64,000 nucleotides of DNA, taken from NCBI RefSeq assembly GCF_001499675.1, contig NZ_LN609302.1:1875396-1939395 (forward strand). The letters are read 5' to 3'. The DNA is from Acetobacter ghanensis (GTDB lineage: Bacteria; Pseudomonadota; Alphaproteobacteria; Acetobacterales; Acetobacteraceae). Below the pieces are notes generated by a model. The model was not told where the DNA came from. It saw nothing but the letters and a program-made list of their open reading frames with translations, and did not search any database. A program made the position numbers and the translations under genes. Within the stretch, counting starts at the first letter, position 1. The number at the start of each line of letters is the position of its first letter. This document shows, one piece after another, positions 36,761 to 46,384 of this stretch.

Positions 36761-38494
36761 CTAAGCCGCAGCGGCTTTTGCCAACCCGTCAGACAGACGC
36801 CAGATACGGTCAAGCTTTTCCACACCCGTAAGGCGATGGGCAATCAGAATAACCGTGCGCCCTTCGGTGACGGTGTTCAACGTCCGAAGGAAATCCTGCT
36901 CTGTCTGGGCATCAAGCCCCGTCGCTGGTTCATCCAGAATAAGGATGGGGGCCGGAGCAAGTAGTGTACGGGCTAGAGCAACACGCCGCCCCTGCCCACC
37001 AGACAGGCGAATGCCGCCTTCACCCACCCACGTATCCAACCCTTCTGGCAAGTTACGCACCACATCGGAAATAGCGGCCTGATCAAGCGCTTTCCACAAG
37101 TCATCTTCGGATGCGTCTGGCCGACCGAGCAGCAGGTTTGCACGAATAGTATCATCAAACAGATGCGTTGCCTGCGAAAGCCACGCCATCTTGCTCCGCA
37201 CGGAGTCTGGACGGATGGTCGTTATATCTTCCCCACCCAGAAAAATTTGGCCGTCCTGAGGTGTAGCTGCACGGAGCAGGAGGGCAGCAAGGCTGGACTT
37301 ACCTGCACCCGATGGCCCCAGAATGGCCACCCGGCTACCCGCTGGGATTTCAAGCGACAGCCCTTTGAGAACCCAAGGACGATCCTCCGCCCAGCGAAAA
37401 CGCACATTATCCAGCCGAATGTCCGTACTGGCCGGCGCATCCTTCTGCGCAGCCTGTTGCCCTACGGCGGCTGGCTGCACGGCCATTTCCACCACCCGGC
37501 GGGCAGATGCGCCCATAATACCGGCCTGCAACCCGGCGCGCGTCAAAGACACCGCGCTTTCAAATGCCGCGACTGTCAGGAACAGAACGCTCACACCTTC
37601 CAGCCCATGCAGCTTGGGCAACATAATGCCGCCAATGGCCAACAGCACCAAAAAGACAGCGATCTGCCCGAACAGGAAGGCCAGCGCGTTCGCAAAGGCC
37701 GCACGGCGGGCCAGCGCCATCTGTCCTTGCAGCAGCGCCGCATCCGCCGCCTGAACGCGCGCAAGCATACGCCCTTCCGCACCAAAAGCCCGGATTTCAC
37801 GCAAGCCACCAACCAGATCCAGCACGGAAATCCGTAAATGCGCCAGCAGATGGGCGGCCTGATCCGCGGCTTTCTGACCAGAGCGTGCGATCAACCACGG
37901 AACGAGGAAAGATGCACAGGCAAACAATGCACCCACGCACAAACCAAGAATAAGGCTCTGACGCCCGACAATAACCAACAGGGCCGGAAAGGTCAGGCAC
38001 GCACAAACCAATGGCACAACAATGCGCAGGTAAAGCCCGTCCAGCGTGCCAATATCCGATACCAGACGGGACAACATGTCCCCCGCACGGCGAAAGCCAA
38101 GACCCGCTGCGGCACCACGCGCCAGAGAATGGAAGAACCATACCCGCAGATCCGCCAATGCGCGGAACATGGCATCATGCGCAAAAAGGCGTTCAGCGTA
38201 GCGGAGTAAAACGCGCCCTGCACCGACCCAACGCAACAAGGCAGTTGTCACGACCAGTTCGCCCAGCACGCACCCAGCCAGACGCAGACCCGACACCTGC
38301 ATAAGCGCAAGCCCGCAAGCGAGTGCAGCCAATGCCAACAACATACCGACAACAAGCCTGACACCCTGCCTGCGCCAGAGGCGGAATATGACGCCAATAG
38401 CCTGCCAGTCCGTGTATCGGGATGACGTGGACGCGACCGGCGCAGCAGTCTGCACATGCGCCTGGTCAGCGACGGTCTGATTTTGCGTTGTCAT
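36761..38494 (-). CDS. cydC: Thiol/haem exporter ABC subunit CydC
   Basis: 577 residues, a fused half-transporter with six membrane segments and one ATPase. Walker A is ILGPSGAGKSSLAALLL, the signature is RLSGGQGRRVALARTL and Walker B is ILILDEPATGLDAQ. With CydD it forms the heterodimer needed to assemble cytochrome bd oxidases, classically described as exporting cysteine and glutathione; recent work also links it to haem. It starts one base after the cydD stop. No cydAB or cioAB genes are in the window, so the oxidase it serves lies elsewhere. Confidence 0.92.
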   Translation of the reverse strand: MTTQNQTVADQAHVQTAAPVASTSSRYTDWQAIGVIFRLWRRQGVRLVVGMLLALAALACGLALMQVSGLRLAGCVLGELVVTTALLRWVGAGRVLLRYAERLFAHDAMFRALADLRVWFFHSLARGAAAGLGFRRAGDMLSRLVSDIGTLDGLYLRIVVPLVCACLTFPALLVIVGRQSLILGLCVGALFACASFLVPWLIARSGQKAADQAAHLLAHLRISVLDLVGGLREIRAFGAEGRMLARVQAADAALLQGQMALARRAAFANALAFLFGQIAVFLVLLAIGGIMLPKLHGLEGVSVLFLTVAAFESAVSLTRAGLQAGIMGASARRVVEMAVQPAAVGQQAAQKDAPASTDIRLDNVRFRWAEDRPWVLKGLSLEIPAGSRVAILGPSGAGKSSLAALLLRAATPQDGQIFLGGEDITTIRPDSVRSKMAWLSQATHLFDDTIRANLLLGRPDASEDDLWKALDQAAISDVVRNLPEGLDTWVGEGGIRLSGGQGRRVALARTLLAPAPILILDEPATGLDAQTEQDFLRTLNTVTEGRTVILIAHRLTGVEKLDRIWRLSDGLAKAAAA

Positions 38495-38495
38495 G

Positions 38496-40217
38496 TTATG
38501 CAGCCCCCTGCCGACTTACGACACGCCCATTTTGAAGGTCGACCCGCCGCCCCTTGAACATATGCGCAGCAGCGGAATGCGTGGCGAGAATAACCGTCCG
38601 CCCCACAGCAAGGCGTTGCAGGCTCTCAAACACGCTTTTTTCAGTCGCAGGGTCCAGATGTGCCGTGGGTTCGTCCAACAGCAAGACTGGCGCATTTTTC
38701 AGATAAGCCCGTGCAATAGCAATACGTTGCGCCTGCCCTCCAGAAAGACCGAACCCGCCTTCCCCAATTTGCGTATCCAGCCCATCGGGCAAAGAAGGCA
38801 GAAACTCGTCCACTGCGGCAGAACGCAGAGCATTGGCCAGTTCCCGCTCATCGGCATCCGGTTTGGCAAAGAGGATATTATCCCGCAATGACCCAGCGAA
38901 CAGAACAGGTTTTTGTCCAATCCATGAAACCACACGGGACAGGGCATCTGGCACTATGGTCTGCAAAGGGGCCCCATTAAAGAGTACACGGCCGCTCTGC
39001 GGGGTAATAAAGCCCAACAACAGTTCCATAATGGTGGACTTACCAGCACCAGACGCACCGGCGAGGACCAGAGTTTCTCCCGCGGGGACGGTAAAGCTCA
39101 CATGCTCCAGCGCGGGACCGCGAGCCGGGTCCCACGTAAAACTGACATCATCAAACGCCACTCTTACGCCATTGGCGTTGACTGTTCTGGCCCCTTCCAG
39201 CACCGGGCGCTCCGCCACTTCGGGGAGGTCCAGAATAGCCGTAGCAGCCCCTTGAGCATGTGCCCTGTCCTGATATGCCAGCGCCAGACCACGCAATGGC
39301 GCAAAAAATTCAGGCACCGCCAAAAGGGCAAATAGACTGGCGATCACAACATGCAACAATGCCGGAGAAGGACCACTGGCCTGCATTGCCAAAGCCTGTC
39401 GGCCATCCAGCACTGCAAGCAGAATAAACGCGACAACCATGGCGCAGTCGATTGACGCGGAAGACAGAAATGCCACCCGCAGCACCTTCATGGTACGAAC
39501 ACGCAGTTCTTCTGCGGCGTCCCCCAGACGACGGGTCTCATCGTCCGTGCGACCAGCCAGAACGATCGTGGCAATCCCTTTGATGCGGTCAAGAAAGCGA
39601 GCCTGAAGCCGCGTCATGGCGAGGAACTGATTGCGCGAGGCCACTGCGGCCCCAATACCGAAAAGGGCCTGCCCAAAGGGCACAGCCGCACCGCACGCAC
39701 CCAGAATAAGAGCGGCACGGGGCTGAACAATCCCTACAGGCACCAGAATGAGCAGAGGACCAGCAATCCACAATACGGAAGCAGGCACCCAGCGCCCAAA
39801 AAACCCATCCAGTGCCTCTATCCGGTCCACCACAATAGAGGCAAGCACGCCGCTATGTGTACGCCGAAGCAACGCAGGGCCGCCAGTCAGGATAGAAGCC
39901 AGAACTTCTCCGCGCAGACGCCGTCGGGCCATAATGCCAGCCTGCGCAGCGGCCATATCGGCCTTGATCATGCACAGGGCGCGTAGAATGGCCAAAGCCG
40001 GGAAGAGCAGAAAAGGCCATGCGGGAAAAGCCGCCCCCTGCACATCTCCCTGCCAAGCCACAAGGGCATGGCCCAGAACAACAGCTACACACCAGGCCTG
40101 CCCGATACCAGCAAGACTGGAGAGCAGCCCGGACCCAACCACTGATCGCGCTGCCTGACGACCAAGACGCGACTGGAGGCGCGTCCAGTTACGAATTGCT
40201 GCTTTCTCGTTCCTCAT
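38496..40217 (-). CDS. cydD: Thiol/haem exporter ABC subunit CydD
   Basis: 573 residues with the same plan as CydC. Several hydrophobic segments cover the first 300 residues. Walker A is VLAGASGAGKSTIMELLL, the signature is FGLSGGQAQRIAIARAYL and Walker B is VLLLDEPTAHLDPATE. CydD-type proteins are first in cydDC operons, and here the order is the same. The basic N-terminus (MRNEKAAIRNWTRLQSRLG) leads into the first helix. The pair is transcribed as one unit; a 94-base gap separates it from the kinase gene upstream. Confidence 0.92.
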   Translation of the reverse strand: MRNEKAAIRNWTRLQSRLGRQAARSVVGSGLLSSLAGIGQAWCVAVVLGHALVAWQGDVQGAAFPAWPFLLFPALAILRALCMIKADMAAAQAGIMARRRLRGEVLASILTGGPALLRRTHSGVLASIVVDRIEALDGFFGRWVPASVLWIAGPLLILVPVGIVQPRAALILGACGAAVPFGQALFGIGAAVASRNQFLAMTRLQARFLDRIKGIATIVLAGRTDDETRRLGDAAEELRVRTMKVLRVAFLSSASIDCAMVVAFILLAVLDGRQALAMQASGPSPALLHVVIASLFALLAVPEFFAPLRGLALAYQDRAHAQGAATAILDLPEVAERPVLEGARTVNANGVRVAFDDVSFTWDPARGPALEHVSFTVPAGETLVLAGASGAGKSTIMELLLGFITPQSGRVLFNGAPLQTIVPDALSRVVSWIGQKPVLFAGSLRDNILFAKPDADERELANALRSAAVDEFLPSLPDGLDTQIGEGGFGLSGGQAQRIAIARAYLKNAPVLLLDEPTAHLDPATEKSVFESLQRLAVGRTVILATHSAAAHMFKGRRVDLQNGRVVSRQGAA

Positions 40218-40311
40218 GACAGACAGCGTTTATACTGCTCTGCCAAGGACGCAACAGTTTAGATCGCCATTCCCCGCTGCATGGAAGACATGCCAGCATC
40301 CAGCAACCGCC

Positions 40312-42087
40312 CTAGTTTTGGTGGTTTTCAGCTTTATCCAGATGGATGAGCAGCGTAAACAGCACGCCATCTTTGCCGCTATAACTCAAAGATGCCTTTA
40401 GCTGTCTGGCAAAACCGTGAATAAGCTTGAGCCCGATCCCCTGCGTTCCAGATGGTGGGTCAAACGAACAGCCAACTCCATTGTCACCCACGTTCAATGT
40501 GACCAGATTGCCTTTTTTTGTCAGACAAACCCGAATGACCCCTTCCCGCCCATCGGGAAAGGCATATTTAATGGAGTTTGTAACCACCTCGGTCACGATC
40601 AGCGCGAGTGGCACGGCCTGATCCGGGTCCATCCAAAAACTGTCTGACTCCACATCTAGGCGAATACGACCTGCGTCCGCCTCCCCCGCGACATGGAAAG
40701 TCTGCTCACACAGGTCCTTAAGAAACACAGCCATATTCAGGCTGGTCAGTGAATCTTCCGCATAGAGTGTACGATGCAGAGTAGCCAACGCGCGGACTCG
40801 GTCACGCGCCAGAGCAAACTCAGCCCTGACTTCCGGGTGTGCAATCTGGTTGGCCTGAAGGTTAAGCAAAGACGCCACAATCTGCAGGTTGTTTTTTACC
40901 CTGTGATGGATTTCCTTCATCAGGAGCTCCTGATGCGCCATGGCCTTCTTCAACCGCGCTTCATGGCGTGAGAGGCGTTGCGTCGCCCGCGTGAATGCCT
41001 GTCCGAGCCGCTGAAGCTCAAGCGGCATGGAGCGCGTAACGCGACCGTCAAACACGCCTTCCGTTTGCCATTTCCGCACCGAATACGTCAGCCGCCGCAA
41101 GGGCCATACCAGCACGATGTTGGCAGCAAGAGTAACCCCCACCAATCCGGCCGCAAGCAGGAACAAAAGGGCGGCAATCTGGAAAACCATGGCCCGCAGG
41201 GCGTCTGCCTCTATGGGGGTCCGCTGTGTGGAAACAAAAATATCTGCCCCACCGGCAATACCACCCAGCGCGTATCCTCCCTGCATGGAAGGAAAGGACA
41301 CAACTGAACGATCACTTTTTTCCAGCTTTTCCTTCAGGCTGAGCACCAGATCCGATGGTGGTGGCTCCCAGTCGCAATTTGTACAGACGGGGAAAAGCTC
41401 CCCATCATGCATCAACAGCCACGCCTGAACGGGGTTTGAATCGTCTGAGAAGACCTCCCAGCCAGATGCGCCACCCAAATAGGCCCGCGTCCGCGATATT
41501 TGTAGAATACCGACCAAAAACCCATGCGCCTCCGGCTCTGCCAGAAACGCCGCAGGGACCGTAATGCGCAAAAAAGCCCCGTTATCCTCGGCGCCGCCGC
41601 TTTTCTGCACGGCCTCCATAACCGTCGCGTTAATGCGTGCCGGTGGCGTCAGGGTGCCTACTTCCGCGCAGGAACGCCCTGATGGAGAAACAGAATCGAG
41701 TTTTTCCCCTTTTTCATTCAGAACAGCCAAAAAGCAGTACCGCTGCCCACTAATGGTTTCGGCCAGCCTGAGCGCATGGACGATCTGATCATTGGTCAGA
41801 TCCATGTTGCCTATTGTTTCCAGCGCACTCCGCAAGCGGTCCGTATCATGCCGGAACTGCTGGTCCAGCCGCAGAATGGCGGCCACCGCACGCTGGGCGC
41901 TGCCGACCTTGACTTCCTGATAATTACGCAGCGCCAAAACCGCGCCAATAGCGAGTACCGGAATGCCGGAAAGGCAGATGAGCACCCGCATGCGCGCACT
42001 GGTGGTGATAAACACGCGACCAAGCCCGAACATGAGCGAGGCCCCCATGCGCCGAGCCGTCCGCCCCAGCCATGAAAAAACAGACAA
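40312..42087 (-). CDS. HisKA_2/HWE sensor histidine kinase of the general stress response
   Basis: 591 residues from a TTG at 42087 with AGGA 8 bases upstream (an in-frame ATG at 42048 is an alternative). One membrane segment at about 34-51 and another near 298-325 enclose a periplasmic sensor domain of about 240 residues with conserved cysteines (FPVCTNCDW). A HAMP-like linker follows, then the HisKA_2 box MKEIHHRVKNNLQIVASLLN (phospho-His near 390) and an ATPase domain (IVTEVVTNSIKYAFPDG; GDNGVGCSFDPPSGTQGIGL). Such kinases phosphorylate PhyR. It sits 5 bases downstream of nepR in the ecfG-nepR-kinase operon. Confidence 0.9.
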   Translation of the reverse strand: MSVFSWLGRTARRMGASLMFGLGRVFITTSARMRVLICLSGIPVLAIGAVLALRNYQEVKVGSAQRAVAAILRLDQQFRHDTDRLRSALETIGNMDLTNDQIVHALRLAETISGQRYCFLAVLNEKGEKLDSVSPSGRSCAEVGTLTPPARINATVMEAVQKSGGAEDNGAFLRITVPAAFLAEPEAHGFLVGILQISRTRAYLGGASGWEVFSDDSNPVQAWLLMHDGELFPVCTNCDWEPPPSDLVLSLKEKLEKSDRSVVSFPSMQGGYALGGIAGGADIFVSTQRTPIEADALRAMVFQIAALLFLLAAGLVGVTLAANIVLVWPLRRLTYSVRKWQTEGVFDGRVTRSMPLELQRLGQAFTRATQRLSRHEARLKKAMAHQELLMKEIHHRVKNNLQIVASLLNLQANQIAHPEVRAEFALARDRVRALATLHRTLYAEDSLTSLNMAVFLKDLCEQTFHVAGEADAGRIRLDVESDSFWMDPDQAVPLALIVTEVVTNSIKYAFPDGREGVIRVCLTKKGNLVTLNVGDNGVGCSFDPPSGTQGIGLKLIHGFARQLKASLSYSGKDGVLFTLLIHLDKAENHQN

Positions 42088-42092
42088 ACGGC

Positions 42093-42368
42093 TCAGTCCT
42101 GCTTGCTCCGATCTTCCTCAATCAGCTTCAACAGCTCCTCAGGCACCGGTTCATTCACTACATCATCAAAAAGCTGATGCAGGCCACGCTTCAGCCAGAC
42201 ATCAAAAGCCTGGTCCCGAGACTGCCTGCCTTTGCGGGGGGGAGCGCCGTCCATACTCTTTCCCATTCCGAACTGATGGTCCTGCCGTTGGTTGCCTGAC
42301 GCCGCCACATGCGGGACAGGCAATTCATCCCCGTCATACCTGCATCTTGCAAGCTCAGCATGCGCCAT
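42093..42368 (-). CDS. nepR: NepR-type anti-sigma factor
   Basis: 91 residues from the first ATG; starts at 42266 or 42254 would give about 55 residues, nearer the usual NepR size. The core FDVWLKRGLHQLFDDVVNEP plus VPEELLKLIEED matches NepR, the small protein that holds EcfG inactive until phosphorylated PhyR captures it. It begins 2 bases after the sigma gene stop and ends 5 bases before the kinase. The N-terminal extension lacks a ribosome binding site, which favours the shorter form. Confidence 0.85.
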   Translation of the reverse strand: MAHAELARCRYDGDELPVPHVAASGNQRQDHQFGMGKSMDGAPPRKGRQSRDQAFDVWLKRGLHQLFDDVVNEPVPEELLKLIEEDRSKQD

Positions 42369-42370
42369 GT

Positions 42371-42967
42371 TCAGACTGCTGCGATACTCATATGAGAGGA
42401 ACCCGACCGTGCCCCAGTTGCCGCTCTGGTTGCCTTTGCGTGCATGCGTTCGCTCTTTTTCCGCCCACCCGCATCGGACACGGTTTCTTCCCCTGTTAAC
42501 CAGACTTCCAGCTGACGCCGGGCGCGGAAAACGCGACTCTTGGCCGTGCCGACCGCGCAGCCTGACATTTCTGCCAGTTCCTGATAGCTCATTCCTTCAA
42601 TAACCCCCAGCACCAAAGCCTCCCGCTGGTCGTCTGGCAGACGTGCAAGCGCTGCATCCAACTCCATAAGGGAGAGCCTGTCATCATGCCGGGCAGCAAC
42701 GGCCAGCGTGGACTGGGGCGCGTCATCAATATCCGTCGTTTCGCGCTTTTTGCGCAGGTCGGAAATAAAGCGGTTGCGCAGGATACGGTGCATCCACGCC
42801 CCAAAATTTGTTCCCTGAATAAAACTGTCCTGAGCGGCAAGGGCATTGCAAACGGCATCCTGCACCAGATCTTCCGCTGCAGTACGATTGCGGGTTAGGG
42901 CCAGCGCCTGCACACGCAGCTTAGGCAGAATGGCAATAACCTGATCGTGGAATAAGGAGGCTGTCAT
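42371..42967 (-). CDS. ecfG: EcfG-type general stress sigma factor
   Basis: 198 residues. It is an ECF sigma factor with region 2 (LTRNRTAAEDLVQDAVCNAL; FGAWMHRILRNRFISDLRKK) and region 4 (LARLPDDQREALVLGVIEGM; SYQELAEMSGCAVGTAKSRV). These are the ECF15/EcfG features. A Lys/Arg-rich C-terminal tail of about 35 residues follows. A GGAG site 8 bases upstream supports the ATG at 42967. It would direct RNA polymerase to stress promoters when PhyR sequesters NepR. It leads the sigma-nepR-kinase operon. Confidence 0.92.
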   Translation of the reverse strand: MTASLFHDQVIAILPKLRVQALALTRNRTAAEDLVQDAVCNALAAQDSFIQGTNFGAWMHRILRNRFISDLRKKRETTDIDDAPQSTLAVAARHDDRLSLMELDAALARLPDDQREALVLGVIEGMSYQELAEMSGCAVGTAKSRVFRARRQLEVWLTGEETVSDAGGRKKSERMHAKATRAATGARSGSSHMSIAAV

Positions 42968-43085
42968 TTTTTTTACTCCGCTCTTCTTCCGTTTAACAGA
43001 GCAATGAACAACACCCCGAGAAGGTTACATGCTGGCTCTCTTTTTATAATCACGAAAACGAGAGCACCACCTCATCCTTCTTCCG

Positions 43086-43586
43086 CTAGTCCCCTTTCCT
43101 ACCCTGTTTTTGCGTAAGCTTGTGCAGCATGGTTCTGGCGCGGGAGACGCGGGCTTTGATTGTGCCAACATCCACCTCGCAGATTTCCGCCGCCTCCACA
43201 TAAGTCATACCGTGCGCGCCAATCAGCACTAGCGCCTCACGCAGAAGAGGCGTGAGTTGCCAAAGCAGAGCCTCCAGTTCCTGCACCTCCTGCCGTCCGT
43301 CCGCAGAAGAAGAGACACGCTGGGAAGGCTGCTGCCCATAATGCTCCAGCACTTCCTTTTCCTTTTTGCCACGCCGCCTCTGCTCCAAAAAAATATTGCG
43401 CAGAATGGTAAAGCACCACGCCTTCAGGCTCGTTCCCGGCTCAAACTGGGTCATACGGTCCAACGCCCGCAGGACAGTCTCCTGCACCAGATCATCCGCC
43501 ATGGATGGGTCACGCGCCAAAAAGCGGGCAAAGCCACGCAAGGACGGCAAAAGCGCCAGCAATTCCGTCCTGAAAGTCAGACGCAC
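43086..43586 (-). CDS. Second ECF sigma factor of EcfG type
   Basis: 166 residues starting at a GTG (43586). Region 2 is FLARDPSMADDLVQETVLRA and SLKAWCFTILRNIFLEQRRR; region 4 is LTPLLREALVLIGAHGMTYV and EAAEICEVDVGTIKARVSRA. It is clearly a separate gene from ecfG, with 118 bases between them. Secondary EcfG sigmas are known in some alphaproteobacteria and can widen or dampen the response. It diverges from phyR over 122 bases. There is no dedicated anti-sigma gene beside it, so it may share NepR. The start codon is not firmly fixed. Confidence 0.85.
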   Translation of the reverse strand: MRLTFRTELLALLPSLRGFARFLARDPSMADDLVQETVLRALDRMTQFEPGTSLKAWCFTILRNIFLEQRRRGKKEKEVLEHYGQQPSQRVSSSADGRQEVQELEALLWQLTPLLREALVLIGAHGMTYVEAAEICEVDVGTIKARVSRARTMLHKLTQKQGRKGD

Positions 43587-43708
43587 GTCACCATGATCGG
43601 GATTTGGTGTGTTAATCAGGATTCATCCCCTTTCGGCAAACGCCGCTCCGTGGCATCATTGCCTTTACCGTATGTTTTTATCATGACCTAATCATAAGGA
43701 GATTTGTC

Positions 43709-44458
43709 ATGTCAGAGTCACTGCGTGACGGACTGATCCGGGCTCTCCCTTATGGCAGACGTTATGCACGGGCCCTGACAGGCAACCAGCCCGAAGGCGA
43801 CCTGCTGGTTGCGGAAAGCCTGAGGGGGCTGACTTCTCAGCGCCCGGCGGAAGGCTTTACCCCTCTACTCCAGCTTTATCAGGCCATATCACGCCTTTAT
43901 GCCGTGCACGAGACTGAACGGGCGACACAGGGCCCCGGCCTCTCCCCCACCCAGCGGCAACTGCTACTGCTGACAACGCTGGAAGAAATCAACATAGACA
44001 CAGCGGCCCGGATTATCGGCCTCCCCCACGCGCAGGCCGTGCAGGAACTGGAAACAGCCCAGAAGCAACTGCATAAGGGGGTGCAAACATCGGTCCTGAT
44101 TATTGAAGACGAACCGATTATTGCCATGGATATTGAACTGCTTGTGATGCAGTGCGGCCATAAAGTGGCGGGCATAGCCCATACGCAGGCAGATGCCGTG
44201 CAGCTTGCTGCCCAAACACGCCCCGGCCTTATTCTGGCGGACATCAATCTGGGTCCCGGAGGTGATGGCATGGCTGCGGTAGCTGAGATAACAGAAACTT
44301 TTAAAGTCCCGGTCATTTACGTAACCGCCTACCCAGAGCGGCTGCTAACGGGCGAAAAACTGGAACCCTGTTTTGTGATTACCAAGCCTTTTGACCCCTT
44401 AACGCTTGCCGTTGCCACCTATCAGGCCGTAAGCAGTATGGGTGTAGCTCAGACCTGA
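43709..44458 (+). CDS. phyR: PhyR anti-anti-sigma response regulator
   Basis: 249 residues. The N-terminal half is a sigma-factor-like domain (ALPYGRRYARALTGNQPEGD; LLLLTTLEEINIDTAARIIG) that mimics EcfG and binds NepR. The C-terminal half is a receiver domain: VLIIEDEPIIAMDIE (acidic pocket), phosphoacceptor Asp178 in LILADINLGPGGDG, and VIYVTAYPERLL with Lys in FVITKPFDP. AAGGAG lies upstream of the ATG. Together with ecfG, nepR and the kinase it completes the partner-switch of the alphaproteobacterial general stress response. Confidence 0.96.
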   Translation: MSESLRDGLIRALPYGRRYARALTGNQPEGDLLVAESLRGLTSQRPAEGFTPLLQLYQAISRLYAVHETERATQGPGLSPTQRQLLLLTTLEEINIDTAARIIGLPHAQAVQELETAQKQLHKGVQTSVLIIEDEPIIAMDIELLVMQCGHKVAGIAHTQADAVQLAAQTRPGLILADINLGPGGDGMAAVAEITETFKVPVIYVTAYPERLLTGEKLEPCFVITKPFDPLTLAVATYQAVSSMGVAQT

Positions 44459-44520
44459 TTTGTTAGGTAAAAAGCTGCCGGAACCCTGATCGACTTCTCT
44501 GGAACGGCTGGCAAACTATT

Positions 44521-46329
44521 ATGGCGCTACCCCCTTTACTCCACCTGCAGGACATTACCCTGACTCTGGGCGGGAAACCCCTGCTTGAAGGGGCCGGGTT
44601 TGCTGTTGGCAAAGGTGAGCGCGTGTGCCTTGTCGGGCGCAATGGCTCTGGCAAATCCACCCTGCTGAAAATTGCCGCAGGCATTATCCAACCTGATGCG
44701 GGCAGTGTGTTCCTCCAGCCCGGCGCCTCCTTACGCTACCTACCGCAGGAACCAGATCTGAGCGCTTACGCCACAACGGCAGATTATGTTGCGGCACAAA
44801 TTGATGACCCCAGCATGGAATGGCGTACCGCCCCTATGCTGGATGCGCTGGGATTAACCGGGCAGGAAAGCACAGCCCACCTCTCCGGCGGTGAGACGCG
44901 CCGTTGCGCCATTGCGGGTGTACTGGCCGCCGCCCCCGACATACTGTTGCTGGACGAACCCACCAACCATCTGGACATGCCGACTATTGAATGGCTTGAG
45001 CGTGAATTGCTCAGCCTTGGCTCTGCCATGGTTATGATCAGCCATGATAGGCGACTGCTCTCCACGCTCTCCCGCTCAGTCGTCTGGTTGGATCGCGGCA
45101 TAACACGCAGGCTTGATGAAGGGTTTGACCGCTTTGAATCCTGGCGCGAAGAGGTGCTGGAGCAGGAAGAACGCGACGCCCATAAGCTGGACCGCCAGAT
45201 TGCGCGGGAAGAAGACTGGATGCGCTACGGCGTTACAGCGCGCCGCAAACGCAACGTGCGCCGTGTGCGTGAACTAGCAGCGCTACGCACTGCACGCCGT
45301 GAGGCCGTAAGGGCCACAGGGACCGTTACCCTGAATGCGCAGTCCGCCGCCACATCCAGCCGTCTTGTGGCGGTAGCGGAAAACGTGAACAAAACATGGG
45401 GCGAAAAACACGTTATCCATGACCTGAACCTCCGCGTCCTACGCGGGGACAGGCTTGGTATTGTGGGGGCTAATGGTGCGGGCAAAACAACGCTCCTGCG
45501 CCTGCTAACGGGCGGTGACCAGCCAGACAGCGGCACCGTAACCCTTGGCCCTTCCCTGAGCATGGTGACGCTGGACCAGCAACGCCGCTCCCTTAACCCG
45601 GAACGCACATTGGCCGAAACATTGACCGATGGCGGCGGTGACATGGTGCAGATCGGGGACGAAAAGCGGCATGTCATCGGGTATATGAAGGACTTTCTCT
45701 TCCGGCCTGAACAGGCGCGTACCCCCGTTAGCGCCCTGTCTGGCGGAGAGCGTGGCCGCCTGATGCTGGCCTGCGCACTGGCCAAACCTTCCAACCTGCT
45801 TATTCTTGACGAACCCACCAACGATCTGGATTTGGAAACACTGGATATCTTGCAGGACATGCTGTGCAATTATAATGGCACGGTTCTGCTGGTTAGCCAC
45901 GACCGTGATTTTCTTGATCGCATCGCCACATCGGTCTTGGCCGCCGATGGAACAGGGGCATGGATTGAATATGCTGGAGGCTACAGCGATATGCTGATCC
46001 AGCGCGGCCTACAGCCTTTGGAAACGTCACAAACCGTCCCCACTTCGGAACCTTCCAAACCACGCGAGCAACCTGCCAAACAGGTCGCACGCAAACTGAG
46101 CTATAAAGACCAGTTTGCTCTGGATAACCTACCCAAGGAAATGGAAAAACTGGAAGCCAAAGCTGCTGCACATCGCGCAAGCATGGCGGACCCGGACCTT
46201 TACAGCAAAGACCCCAAGGCCTTTACCAAACACTCTACCGAGTTGCAGAAAATTGAGGAAAAGCTGGCAGAGTGCGAAGAAAAGTGGCTGGAACTGGAAA
46301 TGAAGCGCGAAGCGTTGTTGTCAGAATAA
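44521..46329 (+). CDS. uup: ABC-F family ATPase Uup
   Basis: 602 residues, soluble, with two ATPase domains and no membrane segments. Walker A motifs are LVGRNGSGKSTLLKIAAG (about 40) and IVGANGAGKTTLLRLLTG (about 318); the signatures are HLSGGETRRCAIAG and ALSGGERGRLMLACAL, and both Walker B motifs include LLDEPTNHLD and ILDEPTNDLD. The C-terminal 70 residues form a charged coiled coil (LPKEMEKLEAKAAAH), typical of Uup. Uup acts on ribosomes or branched DNA rather than in transport. A terminator follows directly. Confidence 0.93.
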   Translation: MALPPLLHLQDITLTLGGKPLLEGAGFAVGKGERVCLVGRNGSGKSTLLKIAAGIIQPDAGSVFLQPGASLRYLPQEPDLSAYATTADYVAAQIDDPSMEWRTAPMLDALGLTGQESTAHLSGGETRRCAIAGVLAAAPDILLLDEPTNHLDMPTIEWLERELLSLGSAMVMISHDRRLLSTLSRSVVWLDRGITRRLDEGFDRFESWREEVLEQEERDAHKLDRQIAREEDWMRYGVTARRKRNVRRVRELAALRTARREAVRATGTVTLNAQSAATSSRLVAVAENVNKTWGEKHVIHDLNLRVLRGDRLGIVGANGAGKTTLLRLLTGGDQPDSGTVTLGPSLSMVTLDQQRRSLNPERTLAETLTDGGGDMVQIGDEKRHVIGYMKDFLFRPEQARTPVSALSGGERGRLMLACALAKPSNLLILDEPTNDLDLETLDILQDMLCNYNGTVLLVSHDRDFLDRIATSVLAADGTGAWIEYAGGYSDMLIQRGLQPLETSQTVPTSEPSKPREQPAKQVARKLSYKDQFALDNLPKEMEKLEAKAAAHRASMADPDLYSKDPKAFTKHSTELQKIEEKLAECEEKWLELEMKREALLSE

Positions 46330-46358
46330 ACCTGCCTCCCCGTCACGCGGGATTGATC

Positions 46359-46384
46359 AACCGGGCGAGCGTGCCCGGTTTTTT
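46359..46384 (+). terminator. Rho-independent terminator after uup
   Basis: AACCGGGC pairs with GCCCGGTT around a 6-base loop, followed by a T run, 30 bases after the uup stop. Confidence 0.88.

Noticed and set aside
42968-43708. EcfG-type promoters (GGAAC-N16/17-CGTT) before the sigma and phyR genes
   Set aside because: Only weak matches (for example GGCAA-N16-CGTT) were seen, not enough to annotate.
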